DNA from: Myxococcota bacterium
GTDB lineage: Bacteria; Myxococcota; Polyangia; GCA-2747355; JAKLHH01
DNA length: 5,663 bases
Direction: 5' to 3'
Assembly: GCA_022710245.1 (NCBI GenBank)
Contig: JAKLHH010000574.1
Location: 1 to 5,663, forward strand
Position numbers and translations under genes: made by a program. The notes beneath the pieces are model-generated. The model had not been told where the DNA came from. It worked only from the letters and a program-made list of their open reading frames with translations, and made no database searches. Below, piece after piece: positions 1 through 5,304 of the stretch (position 1 is its first letter; the number at the start of each line of letters is the position of its first letter).

Positions 1-172
1 GGTCGTAGGCCTCGGTGTTGTGCTCCCCGGGCACGTGGACCGCCTGCCCGGCGGCCACGGCCATCGGCGCCCGCGCCGCCGTCATCGCGGGGCTCCCGCC
101 GTAGGCGCAGGCGAGGGCGGCGAAGACAGCGGCGAGGGCCAGCGCGACCAGCTTCAGGCTCGACATCGACAT
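1..172 (-). CDS. N-terminal fragment of a lipoprotein, probably a YfbK-like von Willebrand factor A domain protein
   Basis: Only the first 57 codons are inside the window; the gene continues past the left edge. The ATG at 172-170 is preceded by a good Shine-Dalgarno (GGAGG at 183-179 on the minus strand, about six bases upstream), which favours it over the in-frame ATG six bases further in. The protein opens with a short basic n-region (Lys7), a hydrophobic Leu/Ala/Val stretch at residues 8-21 and Cys22 in the context AALAC. This looks like a type II lipoprotein signal, although Ala rather than Leu at -3 is not ideal. A low-complexity Ala/Pro linker follows, and the fragment ends in PGEHNTEAYD. 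In secreted VWA-domain proteins of the E. coli YfbK type, an NTEAYD segment just precedes the conserved region before the VWA domain, so I infer that family. The VWA domain itself lies outside the window, so the family call is tentative. The lipoprotein N-terminus is much firmer. Confidence 0.62.
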   Translation of the reverse strand, partial: MSMSSLKLVALALAAVFAALACAYGGSPAMTAARAPMAVAAGQAVHVPGEHNTEAYD

Positions 173-185
173 GGGGACCTCCGTC

Positions 186-208
186 CGGCGTTCTCCCGGG
201 AAACGCCG
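186..208. promoter_or_regulatory. Inverted repeat in the divergent intergenic region, candidate operator or leader hairpin
   Basis: Seven-base perfect arms CGGCGTT (186-192) and AACGCCG (202-208) flank the 8-base palindrome TCCCGGGA (194-201). With one bulged C at 193 the whole element pairs over 11 positions. It ends two bases upstream of the minus-strand Shine-Dalgarno (183-179) of the lipoprotein gene at 1-172, and lies upstream of the candidate plus-strand promoter at 223-250. It could be a protein-binding dyad or an mRNA hairpin beside the ribosome site. The dyad is directly visible; its function is inferred. Confidence 0.4.
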
Positions 209-222
209 CTGCCGCGGAGGGC

Positions 223-250
223 TTACACCGGGGCCGCGGGCGAGTAGAAT
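223..250 (+). promoter_or_regulatory. Candidate sigma-70-type promoter for the FG-GAP lipoprotein gene
   Basis: TAGAAT at 245-250 matches the -10 consensus at five of six positions. A weak -35-like TTACAC at 223-228 lies 16 bp upstream. Initiation would fall near 257, giving a leader of about 26 bases before the ATG at 283. The -35 match is poor (two of six), and high-GC bacteria often use divergent promoters, so this is only a candidate. The rest of the 173-282 gap shows nothing else apart from the inverted repeat at 186-208. Confidence 0.35.
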
Positions 251-272
251 CGGGGAATCAGCCTGTTGCCAT

Positions 273-279
273 GGAGGAG
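273..279 (+). promoter_or_regulatory. Shine-Dalgarno sequence deciding the start at 283
   Basis: GGAGGAG lies just upstream of ATG 283, with five bases between GGAGG and the start codon. An in-frame ATG at 271 would place this purine run inside the coding sequence and has no comparable site upstream. The start at 283 is therefore preferred. Confidence 0.7.
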
Positions 280-282
280 ACG

Positions 283-1944
283 ATGTGCCGAACGCTGCGG
301 CCCGCCGTGCTCGTGCTCGTCCTCGCGGTCGTTGCCTGCAAGGAGGACCCCAGCCGCAACCCCGGCGGCGGTGACGGGCCGGGCACGGGCACCTCGCCCG
401 GCGTCGACCGCGGCGTCCCTGGCGAGCCCGCGCCGCTGCCCAAGCCGGCCTGCAACGCCGCCGACGGCGGCGGCTCGAAGACCGTCGCCGCGCCGGTCCT
501 CGAGCGCACGCTCCTCGACCGCTGGCACGAGGCCTGGCTCGGCTCGCCCGCCGTCGCCGACCTCGACGGCGACGGCAAGCAGGAGGTGCTGGTGCCGCGG
601 GACGAGCTGCTCCTCGGCTGGCACGCGGACGGCGCCGTGGTCTTCCGCGCGCAGGTGGGCGGCCGCATCTGGGCCTCACCCGTCGTCGCCGACCTGGTCC
701 CCTCGCGGCCCGGCCTCGAGGTCGCGGTCGCCGCGCGGGACAAGGTCTACCTCTATGACGCCAAGGCTCAGGCGCTGCCCGGCTTCCCGGTCACCTTTCG
801 CGACGAGCTGCGCGCCATCGCGGCGGGCGACGTGGACGGCGACGGCAAGCTGGAGCTCGTCGTGGTGGCGAGCACGGTGCTCTCCGCCGGTAGCCAGAAG
901 GACATCGTGATGGCCTACCGCGGCGACGGCAGCGTGGTCCCCGGGTTCCCGCCGAACACCAGCGGCGCGGCTGGCTGCGACGACCACTGCTACGTGACAG
1001 GCGGCTTCGACCAGACCCTCGCGCTCGGCGACGTCAGCGGCGACGGCAAGCTCGACATCCTCGCGCCTCAGGACAACGCCTACATGAGCCTGCACGAGGG
1101 CACGGGCCGGGCCTTCGACGCCGCGGCGATCTTCAAGGACCGGAAGAAGCTCTCCGGCGTGCGCTTCCTCCACGACTACAGCGAGGCGCAGCAGGGCTGG
1201 GCGGAGAACGAGGACAGCGCGCTGCAAGCGCACTTCACCAACTCCGCGCCGGCCATCGTCGACCTCGACGGCGACGGCAAGCACGAGCTGGTGGTGCTCG
1301 GCTCGGTGCAGAACGCGGCGCAGACCGACCGCCTGAAGGGCGTCGGTCTCTGGGCGCTCCACCCCGACGGGACGCGGCCCGCCGGCTGGACCACGCCCTT
1401 CCACGCCTCCGACTACCTCGCCGGGCTCTGGGACTTCGAGGGCACCAACGTCGTCGCGGCGACGAACCAGGTGGCCGTCGCCGACCTCGACCCGACCCGC
1501 AAGGGACCGGAGCTCGTCTTCGCCGGCTTCGACGGGCGCATCCACTGCGTCGACGCCGCCCGCCAGGAGGTCTGGAAGACCACCTACACCACCGACGCCC
1601 GCGTCCTCACCGGCGGCGTCGCGATCGCCGACCTCTCCGGCGACGGCGTCCCCGAGCTGGTCTTCAACACCTACTCGCCCGACGAGGGCAAGGGGAAGCT
1701 CTTCGTCCTCGACGCGGCGGGCAACATCCTGCACCAGCTCGCGCTCCCCAAGCGCGGCGCGATGCCGGTGCCGACCATCGCGGACCTGGACGGCGACGGC
1801 GCGCTGGAGATCGTGGTCAGCCTGAAGGACGGCGAGGACAAGACCCGCCAGGTGCTGATCTACGGGGTCGCGGGCTCGAGCTCGAACTGCCTGCCCTGGC
1901 CCACCGGCCGCGGTAACCTGCGCCGCGACGGCTACGTGCCCTGA
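283..1944 (+). CDS. Secreted lipoprotein with eight FG-GAP/VCBS-like repeats (beta-propeller)
   Basis: The product has 553 residues from the preferred ATG at 283. It starts with a lipoprotein signal: Arg3 and Arg6, a hydrophobic core at 8-18 and the lipobox VVAC with Cys19. Lys at +2 fits outer-membrane sorting more than inner-membrane retention. A Gly/Pro-rich linker runs to about residue 60. Eight FG-GAP-like units follow, with their Asp-rich loops beginning near residues 93, 137, 183, 250, 327, 401, 450 and 501. Six carry the calcium-loop pattern D-x-D/S-G-D-G followed by x-x-E/D-L/I-V. Units 2 (DLVPSRPG) and 6 (DLDPTRKG) have a degenerate loop. Between units 3 and 4 is an insertion with CDDHCYVTGG, which could form a disulfide. 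The C-terminus ends NCLPWPTGRGNLRRDGY, a W-x-x-x-R-G-N-x-x-R-x-G tail common in such propellers. Eight units suggest a single eight-bladed propeller on the cell surface or in the periplasm. Ligand and function are unknown; neighbours give no clue. Confidence 0.9.
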   Translation: MCRTLRPAVLVLVLAVVACKEDPSRNPGGGDGPGTGTSPGVDRGVPGEPAPLPKPACNAADGGGSKTVAAPVLERTLLDRWHEAWLGSPAVADLDGDGKQEVLVPRDELLLGWHADGAVVFRAQVGGRIWASPVVADLVPSRPGLEVAVAARDKVYLYDAKAQALPGFPVTFRDELRAIAAGDVDGDGKLELVVVASTVLSAGSQKDIVMAYRGDGSVVPGFPPNTSGAAGCDDHCYVTGGFDQTLALGDVSGDGKLDILAPQDNAYMSLHEGTGRAFDAAAIFKDRKKLSGVRFLHDYSEAQQGWAENEDSALQAHFTNSAPAIVDLDGDGKHELVVLGSVQNAAQTDRLKGVGLWALHPDGTRPAGWTTPFHASDYLAGLWDFEGTNVVAATNQVAVADLDPTRKGPELVFAGFDGRIHCVDAARQEVWKTTYTTDARVLTGGVAIADLSGDGVPELVFNTYSPDEGKGKLFVLDAAGNILHQLALPKRGAMPVPTIADLDGDGALEIVVSLKDGEDKTRQVLIYGVAGSSSNCLPWPTGRGNLRRDGYVP

Positions 1945-1953
1945 GCGAGCTGA

Positions 1954-1985
1954 AGCGCCGCACCGGCCAGTGACGCGCGGCCGCT
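1954..1985. terminator. Possible bidirectional hairpin between convergent genes
   Basis: The 42-bp gap between the stop at 1944 (+) and the stop at 1987 (-) contains AGCGCCGC (1954-1961), which pairs with GCGG-CGCT (1977-1985, with C1981 bulged). The stem is eight base pairs with a 15-base loop. There is no T-run on either side, so it is not a canonical intrinsic terminator. It is the only structure seen in this gap. Confidence 0.25.
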
Positions 1986-1986
1986 G

Positions 1987-3117
1987 TCAGCAGCAGGTGG
2001 CGGCCAGCGACCACTCGAGCGCCTCCATCGCCTCGACCTCCCCGGCGACGATCTCCTGCACGCTCCGCCCGGCCGCGTGCTGCGCCAGCCAGCGCTGCGC
2101 GGTGTTGCCCCGCTCGAGGACCCCCCGGAGCGGCGCGAGGTAGCGGGCGAAGCCGTGCGCCTCGGCGACCGGCTGCACCTCGGCGAGGAGCTCGGCGATC
2201 CAGCGGCTCGCTGGCAAGCGGCGCCCGTCGCTCCAGCGCGTCAGCTCGGCCTCCAGGCTGGTCCGCGCCGCCGCCGTGTCGTTGGCCAGCGCCAGCTCGA
2301 GGAGCGCCTCGCCGGAGCGGGCGCGCAGCGGGTCCAGCGCCTCGTCCTCGAGCGCCTGCCAGACCCTCGCCTCGAGGAGCGCGCAGAGCCCGAGGACCAG
2401 CGCCGGGTCCTCGCAGCTGTCGCAGACCCGGAGCTCGAGGCGCTCGAGCTGCGCCGGCGCGCCCACCCCGTTCGGGCGCGCGCTGGCCCAGAGGTGGCGG
2501 ATGGTCCGCATCGCGCCGCTCGCGAGCTGCGCCTCGATCCAGGCCCGGTACGCCGCGTGGCTGGCGAAGAGCGGCACGCGCGGCGGCGTGCGCGGGAAGA
2601 CAGCCCAGCGCGTCGAGTGATAGCCGGTCGCCCGACCGTCGAGGAAGGGCGAGCTGGCGCTGAGCGCGAGGAAGAGGCAGGCCTCCGCCCGCGCCAGGCG
2701 GCAGGCTCGCAGCAGCGCCTCGGGCTCCTCGATCCCCACGTTGAGGTGCTCGCTCGTCGTCACCACGCTCGAGCCGTAGGCGCGCTCGATGAAGTCATGA
2801 TAGGCGTTGCCGGGCTCGGAGCGGAGGAAGCGCCGCGTGTCGCCGAGCGAGAGGCTCGCGCCGGGGACGATGGTGTAGCCCCCGAGCTCGGCGAGGACCT
2901 CGCGCAGGCGGCGCCGGCCGGCGAGGAGCGTACGGCCGAGCTCCGGGTAGCCGCGCAGCGGCGGCGTGGTGTGCTCCACGTTGCGGCTGTCCGGCTCGAC
3001 GGAGAAGCCGGGGCGCGCCCGCACGATGCGGTCCGAGAGGCCCACCACCTCGCCGTCCCGCCGCCCTGTGTAGACCTCCTCCTCGATCCCCTTGCGGAGC
3101 AGCTCGGCTGACTTCAA
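1987..3117 (-). CDS. gshA: Glutamate-cysteine ligase, cyanobacterial type (GCS2-like fold)
   Basis: This 376-residue enzyme catalyses the first, ATP-dependent step of glutathione synthesis, joining cysteine to the gamma-carboxyl of glutamate in the cytoplasm. Family landmarks run in the expected order: GIEEEVYTG at 10-18, EPDSRNVEHTTPP at 41-53, VPGASLSLG at 84-92, SEHLNVGIE at 122-130, LSASSPFLDGRATGYHSTRW at 152-171, RHLWASARPNG at 207-217 and LELRVCD at 227-233. This set closely resembles the glutamate-cysteine ligases described in cyanobacteria rather than the E. coli GshA or generic YbdK carboxylate-amine ligases, and the length is normal. The start is TTG at 3117-3115, chosen because GGAGG (3128-3124) sits six bases upstream and no in-frame ATG occurs before the conserved N-terminus. 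The gene lies 64 bp downstream of gshB in the same direction, so an operon is very likely. The C-terminus ends in Cys-Cys. Confidence 0.9.
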   Translation of the reverse strand: MKSAELLRKGIEEEVYTGRRDGEVVGLSDRIVRARPGFSVEPDSRNVEHTTPPLRGYPELGRTLLAGRRRLREVLAELGGYTIVPGASLSLGDTRRFLRSEPGNAYHDFIERAYGSSVVTTSEHLNVGIEEPEALLRACRLARAEACLFLALSASSPFLDGRATGYHSTRWAVFPRTPPRVPLFASHAAYRAWIEAQLASGAMRTIRHLWASARPNGVGAPAQLERLELRVCDSCEDPALVLGLCALLEARVWQALEDEALDPLRARSGEALLELALANDTAAARTSLEAELTRWSDGRRLPASRWIAELLAEVQPVAEAHGFARYLAPLRGVLERGNTAQRWLAQHAAGRSVQEIVAGEVEAMEALEWSLAATCC

Positions 3118-3120
3118 GGA

Positions 3121-3134
3121 TCCCCTCCGGGGGA
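3121..3134 (-). promoter_or_regulatory. gshA: Small hairpin overlapping the gshA ribosome-binding site
   Basis: In the minus-strand mRNA, UCCCC (3134-3130) can pair with GGGGA (3125-3121) around the loop CGGA. The gshA Shine-Dalgarno GGAGG (3128-3124) is partly in the loop and partly in the stem, so folding would reduce access by ribosomes. Two bases of the stem (3133-3134) also belong to the larger upstream hairpin at 3133-3183, so the two structures compete at their edge. The pairing is visible; a regulatory role is inference. Confidence 0.4.
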
Positions 3135-3183
3135 CTTCGCCCTGCTCGCGTCCTTCGGACGCTCCGCGATGAAGGGCGAAGTC
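3133..3183 (-). repeat. Two-tier inverted repeat between gshB and gshA
   Basis: Perfect 11-base outer arms GACTTCGCCCT (3133-3143) and AGGGCGAAGTC (3173-3183) enclose a perfect inner hairpin GCGTCC (3148-3153), TTC loop, GGACGC (3157-3162). The right arm runs into the gshB stop codon (3184-3182), so in mRNA the structure begins at the end of gshB and finishes just before the gshA ribosome site. There is no U-run. Candidate roles are an intercistronic stabiliser, a partial attenuator, or a dispersed REP-like palindrome that landed here. It is the only element in the 64-bp gap besides the gshA ribosome site. Confidence 0.6.
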
Positions 3184-4162
3184 ATCGCAGCGCCTCTCGC
3201 TGGACCCGGCGCGCGCCCGCCGCGCGGGCGACCAGCTCCTCGACGTAGGCGATCACGCGGTCCTCGAGCTGCAGCCCGCCGCCGAGCCGGTTCATCTCCT
3301 GCAGGCAGGTCGGCGACGTCACGTTCACCTCGATCAGGTAGGGGCCGATCACGTCGAGGCCGACGAAGTGCAGCCCGAGCGCGCGCAGGTGCGGCCGCAG
3401 CGTGGCGATGATGGCGAGGTCGCGCTCGTCGAGCTCCGCGGCGTGCGCGGTGCCTCCGGCGAGGAAGTTGTTGCGGTGGTCTCCCGGCGCGTGGACGCGC
3501 AGCACCGCCCCCAGCGGCTCGCCGTCGAGGAGCAGGATCCGCTTGTCGCCCAGGTCGGCCTCGGGCAGGAACGGCTGCGCGATCAGCTCGGTCGCGCCGT
3601 GCCGGGTCAGCGTCTCGAAGATCACCGCCGCGTTGCTGTCGCCGGCGCGCACGCGGAAGACGCCGGCCCCCCCGAAGCCGCCGGTCGGCTTGGCGACGAG
3701 GTCACGGTGGCGGGCGAGGAACTCGTCGAAGAGCTCGCGGCGGCGGGTGACCAGCGTGGGGGGGGTCAGCTCGCAGAAGCGCGTGACCCAGAGCTTCTCG
3801 TTGACGGCGCGCAGCCCGGCCGGCTCATTGATCACTGGCACCCTGGCGGCGACGCGCTCGAGGAGCCAGGTGTCCATCAGGTAGCGCTCGTCGAACGGCG
3901 GGTCGGTGCGCACGAGGACGGCGCCGACCTCCTCCGCGTCGAGGCGCCGGGGCGCGCCCCGCACGAACGGCGCCGCCGGGTCCCGCCGCGCCGTCACCGG
4001 CACCACGTCGAAGCTGACCCGGTCCTCGCGCAGGCTGATCCCGCCCTGCGGCAGGTAGCAGACCTGATGGCCGCGGCGCTGGGCCCCCAGCATGAAGGCG
4101 AAGGAGGTGTCCTTCTCGGGCTTCACCCTCTCCAGCGGATCCATCAAGAAGAGCAGCAGCAT
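3182..4162 (-). CDS. gshB: Glutathione synthetase (ATP-grasp)
   Basis: This 326-residue cytoplasmic enzyme adds glycine to gamma-glutamylcysteine using ATP, completing glutathione. The N-terminal domain has the family opening FLMDPLERVKPEKDTSFAFM (5-24), RTDPPFDERY (85-94) and NEPAGLRAVNEKL (112-124). The ATP-grasp core shows VAKPTGGFGGAGVFR (156-170) with a likely nucleotide-binding Lys158 and glycine-rich loop, AQPFLPE (195-201), GDKRILLLDGEPLGAVLR (205-222), NNFLAGG (231-237) and the signature VGLD (267-270) plus IEVNVTSPTCLQE (277-289). Length and motif order are those of bacterial GshB; nothing essential appears missing. The start is the ATG at 4162-4160: an in-frame stop lies three codons upstream and it gives the canonical N-terminus, although its Shine-Dalgarno is weak. 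It is the first gene of the gshB-gshA operon and its stop overlaps one arm of the intercistronic hairpin. Confidence 0.96.
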   Translation of the reverse strand: MLLLFLMDPLERVKPEKDTSFAFMLGAQRRGHQVCYLPQGGISLREDRVSFDVVPVTARRDPAAPFVRGAPRRLDAEEVGAVLVRTDPPFDERYLMDTWLLERVAARVPVINEPAGLRAVNEKLWVTRFCELTPPTLVTRRRELFDEFLARHRDLVAKPTGGFGGAGVFRVRAGDSNAAVIFETLTRHGATELIAQPFLPEADLGDKRILLLDGEPLGAVLRVHAPGDHRNNFLAGGTAHAAELDERDLAIIATLRPHLRALGLHFVGLDVIGPYLIEVNVTSPTCLQEMNRLGGGLQLEDRVIAYVEELVARAAGARRVQREALR

Positions 4163-4410
4163 GGCTGCTCATTCTGTGCCGCGGGCGAGCCCGCTTCAAG
4201 GGCGGGCGGTGTGCACCCGCCGCAGCAGCGGCCCTGACCTGCCTGGCGCCGGCAGCCAGCATCGCGTTGCGTTATCAAACGTCTCCAGGTGCCCTGCGAC
4301 AGACGGCTCAATCATTCCACCTTCCTGCGAGGCCTCGTCTCTGGCACTCGACTTGCTCGAGCCCGGTGGTCACGGCCGTGGGTTGGGCGGGTGTGTGGCA
4401 GGAGGCTGTC
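4163..4410. promoter_or_regulatory. Divergent intergenic region between gshB and the small-protein/sigma pair
   Basis: This 248-bp gap must hold promoters for both directions. On the gshB side is the perfect inverted repeat GCGGGC-GA-GCCCGC (4181-4194), which would form a hairpin in the gshB leader 18 bases before its ATG. A weaker one, GGCGG/CCGCC (4205-4209 and 4217-4221), is nearby. The segment 4262-4320 is less GC-rich than its surroundings and contains a GATAAC (minus strand, 4276-4271) that could serve as a -10 for gshB, without a convincing -35. I found no clear plus-strand promoter. Confidence 0.4.
4400..4405 (+). promoter_or_regulatory. Shine-Dalgarno sequence deciding the start at 4411
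   Basis: AGGAGG ends five bases before ATG 4411. The reading frame stays open upstream to an ATG at 4267, but that start has no ribosome site and the extra 48 residues look like translated intergenic sequence. Confidence 0.75.
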
Positions 4411-4731
4411 ATGGGACTCGAGTGGCTGGAAGGGCGCTACATGGACACCGATCTCGCCGTGCGCGAGGTCGCCGAGCTGCTGCGCCGGCAGTGCGAGCCG
4501 GAGCTGATGCGCAGCTGGCTCGAGAAGATCGCGCTGGGGAGCGCCGCGACCGAGGAGGTCAGGGGGTTCTTCGAGCACTGCGCCCGGAACCTGGTGCAGG
4601 CATGGCAGGTGATCGGACGGAGCAGCAAGCGGCCCAGCGCCAGGCCCGCTCCGTCGGGGCGCCCGCGGCGTCATCCCGGAGCGTCGGACGAAGACGCGAG
4701 GACCGGGCGCCTCTCACTCGGCAAGCGCTGA
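4411..4731 (+). CDS. Small protein of unknown function, translationally coupled to a sigma factor
   Basis: I do not recognise this 106-residue protein. It has an excellent ribosome site (AGGAGG at 4400-4405) and its TGA (4729-4731) overlaps the ATG of the sigma factor gene (4731-4733) as TGATG, so the two are very probably translated together. Residues 1-70 look helical and amphipathic, with LAVREVAELLRRQCEPELM at 15-33, SWLEKIALG at 35-43 and VRGFFEHCARNLVQAWQVI at 50-68. Cys28 and Cys57 are the only cysteines. Residues 71-106 form a Pro/Ser-rich basic tail (ten Lys/Arg against three acidic residues), probably disordered. There is no signal peptide or membrane segment, so it should be cytoplasmic. 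Position suggests a partner or regulator of the sigma factor, but it shows none of the classical zinc anti-sigma (HxxxCxxC) features. It could alternatively be a small DNA- or RNA-binding protein. Confidence 0.72.
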   Translation: MGLEWLEGRYMDTDLAVREVAELLRRQCEPELMRSWLEKIALGSAATEEVRGFFEHCARNLVQAWQVIGRSSKRPSARPAPSGRPRRHPGASDEDARTGRLSLGKR

Positions 4732-4733
4732 TG
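4729..4733 (+). promoter_or_regulatory. TGATG stop-start overlap
   Basis: The TGA of the small-protein gene shares its last base with the ATG of the sigma factor gene. The bases just upstream of this ATG lack a clear Shine-Dalgarno, which favours re-initiation by ribosomes finishing the upstream gene. Confidence 0.7.
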
Positions 4734-5255
4734 CTGGAGGCCGGGGTCGAGTTGCTGCTGAGGGCGCTGGCGGGCAGCGCCGCCGCCCGCAGCGACTTCG
4801 TCGAGCGCTACGCCCCCTACCTGCGCGCCTGCGTCGACCGCGCGTTCCGTCGAGCGGGTTACGAGGCCGGTCCCCAGGACGTCGAGGACATGCTCGGCGA
4901 CCTGTGGGTCTCGATGCTCGACGACGACATGCGGATGCTGCGGCAGTTCGATCCGCGCCGCTCGCAGAACCTGGCGGTCTGGCTGGGCATCATCGCGCGC
5001 AACAAGACCATCGACCGGATCCGCACGACCCACTTCCGCCCGGGCCGCTTCGACGACTCGATCCTCGAGCAGCCGAGCGATCACCCCACGCCGACCCACC
5101 GGCGCTTCCTCGAGGCGCTCTACCTGCGGGGGTACGAGCCCGAGGAGCTGGCCCGCGAGCTCGGCGTCCTCACGGTGTCGGTCTACAGCCGTCGCTGCAA
5201 GCTGCAGCAAAAGCTGGCGCGCAAGGTGCGTCGCCTGGTCAGCCAGCGGCGGTAG
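4731..5255 (+). CDS. ECF-like sigma-70 family RNA polymerase sigma factor
   Basis: The product has 174 residues and contains only sigma regions 2 and 4, the layout of extracytoplasmic-function sigma factors. Region 2 spans about 23-100, with FVERYAPYLRACVDRAF (23-39), DVEDMLGDLWVSML (50-63) for core-polymerase contact, and WLGIIARNKTIDRIR (84-98) corresponding to the promoter-melting and -10 recognition helix. A linker of roughly 20 residues leads to region 4 at about 122-170, with the helix-turn-helix EPEELARELGVLTVSVYSRR (136-155) for -35 recognition. The preceding region 4.1 (THRRFLEALYLRGY) is compact. The start is the ATG at 4731, overlapping the upstream stop. The frame is open much further upstream (from 4092), but that part lies over gshB and intergenic sequence and is not plausible. 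No zinc-type anti-sigma gene follows; the co-translated upstream small protein is the only candidate partner. Target genes cannot be told from here. Confidence 0.88.
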   Translation: MLEAGVELLLRALAGSAAARSDFVERYAPYLRACVDRAFRRAGYEAGPQDVEDMLGDLWVSMLDDDMRMLRQFDPRRSQNLAVWLGIIARNKTIDRIRTTHFRPGRFDDSILEQPSDHPTPTHRRFLEALYLRGYEPEELARELGVLTVSVYSRRCKLQQKLARKVRRLVSQRR

Positions 5256-5258
5256 TCA

Positions 5259-5304
5259 GCGAGCGCTGCGTCGGCGGCGAGCGCTGCGTCGCTCAACGAG
5301 CGCT
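5259..5304. repeat. Short direct repeats between convergent genes
   Basis: GCGAGCGCTGCGTCG occurs perfectly at 5259-5273 and again at 5277-5291 (18-bp period). A truncated third copy, CGAGCGCT, lies at 5297-5304 (19 bp further), overlapping the stop codon of the minus-strand gene. Each copy carries the palindrome AGCGCT, so copies can also pair with each other as short hairpins. The array fills the 47-bp gap after the sigma gene. No T-run follows, so it is not a classic terminator. Confidence 0.6.

Noticed and set aside
676..1734. Long open frame of 352 codons on the minus strand inside the FG-GAP gene
   Set aside because: Its translation is a Val/Arg/Asp/Gly-rich low-complexity sequence that mirrors the repeated Asp-Gly codons of the sense gene. 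No motif or ribosome site supports it, while the sense frame has clear repeats and a signal peptide.
2077..3111. Open frame of 344 codons on the plus strand opposite gshA
   Set aside because: It is an Arg/Ala/Glu-rich shadow, typical of high-GC antisense frames; the minus strand encodes a recognisable glutamate-cysteine ligase across the same span.
3368..4237. Open frame of 289 codons on the plus strand opposite gshB
   Set aside because: It is antisense to a complete, well-conserved glutathione synthetase and has no recognisable domain.
4267..4410. 48-residue extension of the small-protein gene
   Set aside because: There is no ribosome site at 4267, the composition looks non-coding, and a perfect AGGAGG precedes the ATG at 4411.
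4092..4730. N-terminal extension of the sigma factor frame
   Set aside because: The extension overlaps the start of gshB, the divergent intergenic region and the small-protein gene in another frame. Sigma region 2 starts normally after the ATG at 4731.
5259..5304. Direct repeats considered as a CRISPR fragment
   Set aside because: The repeats are only 15 bp with 3-bp gaps and no spacer-length unique sequence, and no cas genes are nearby.
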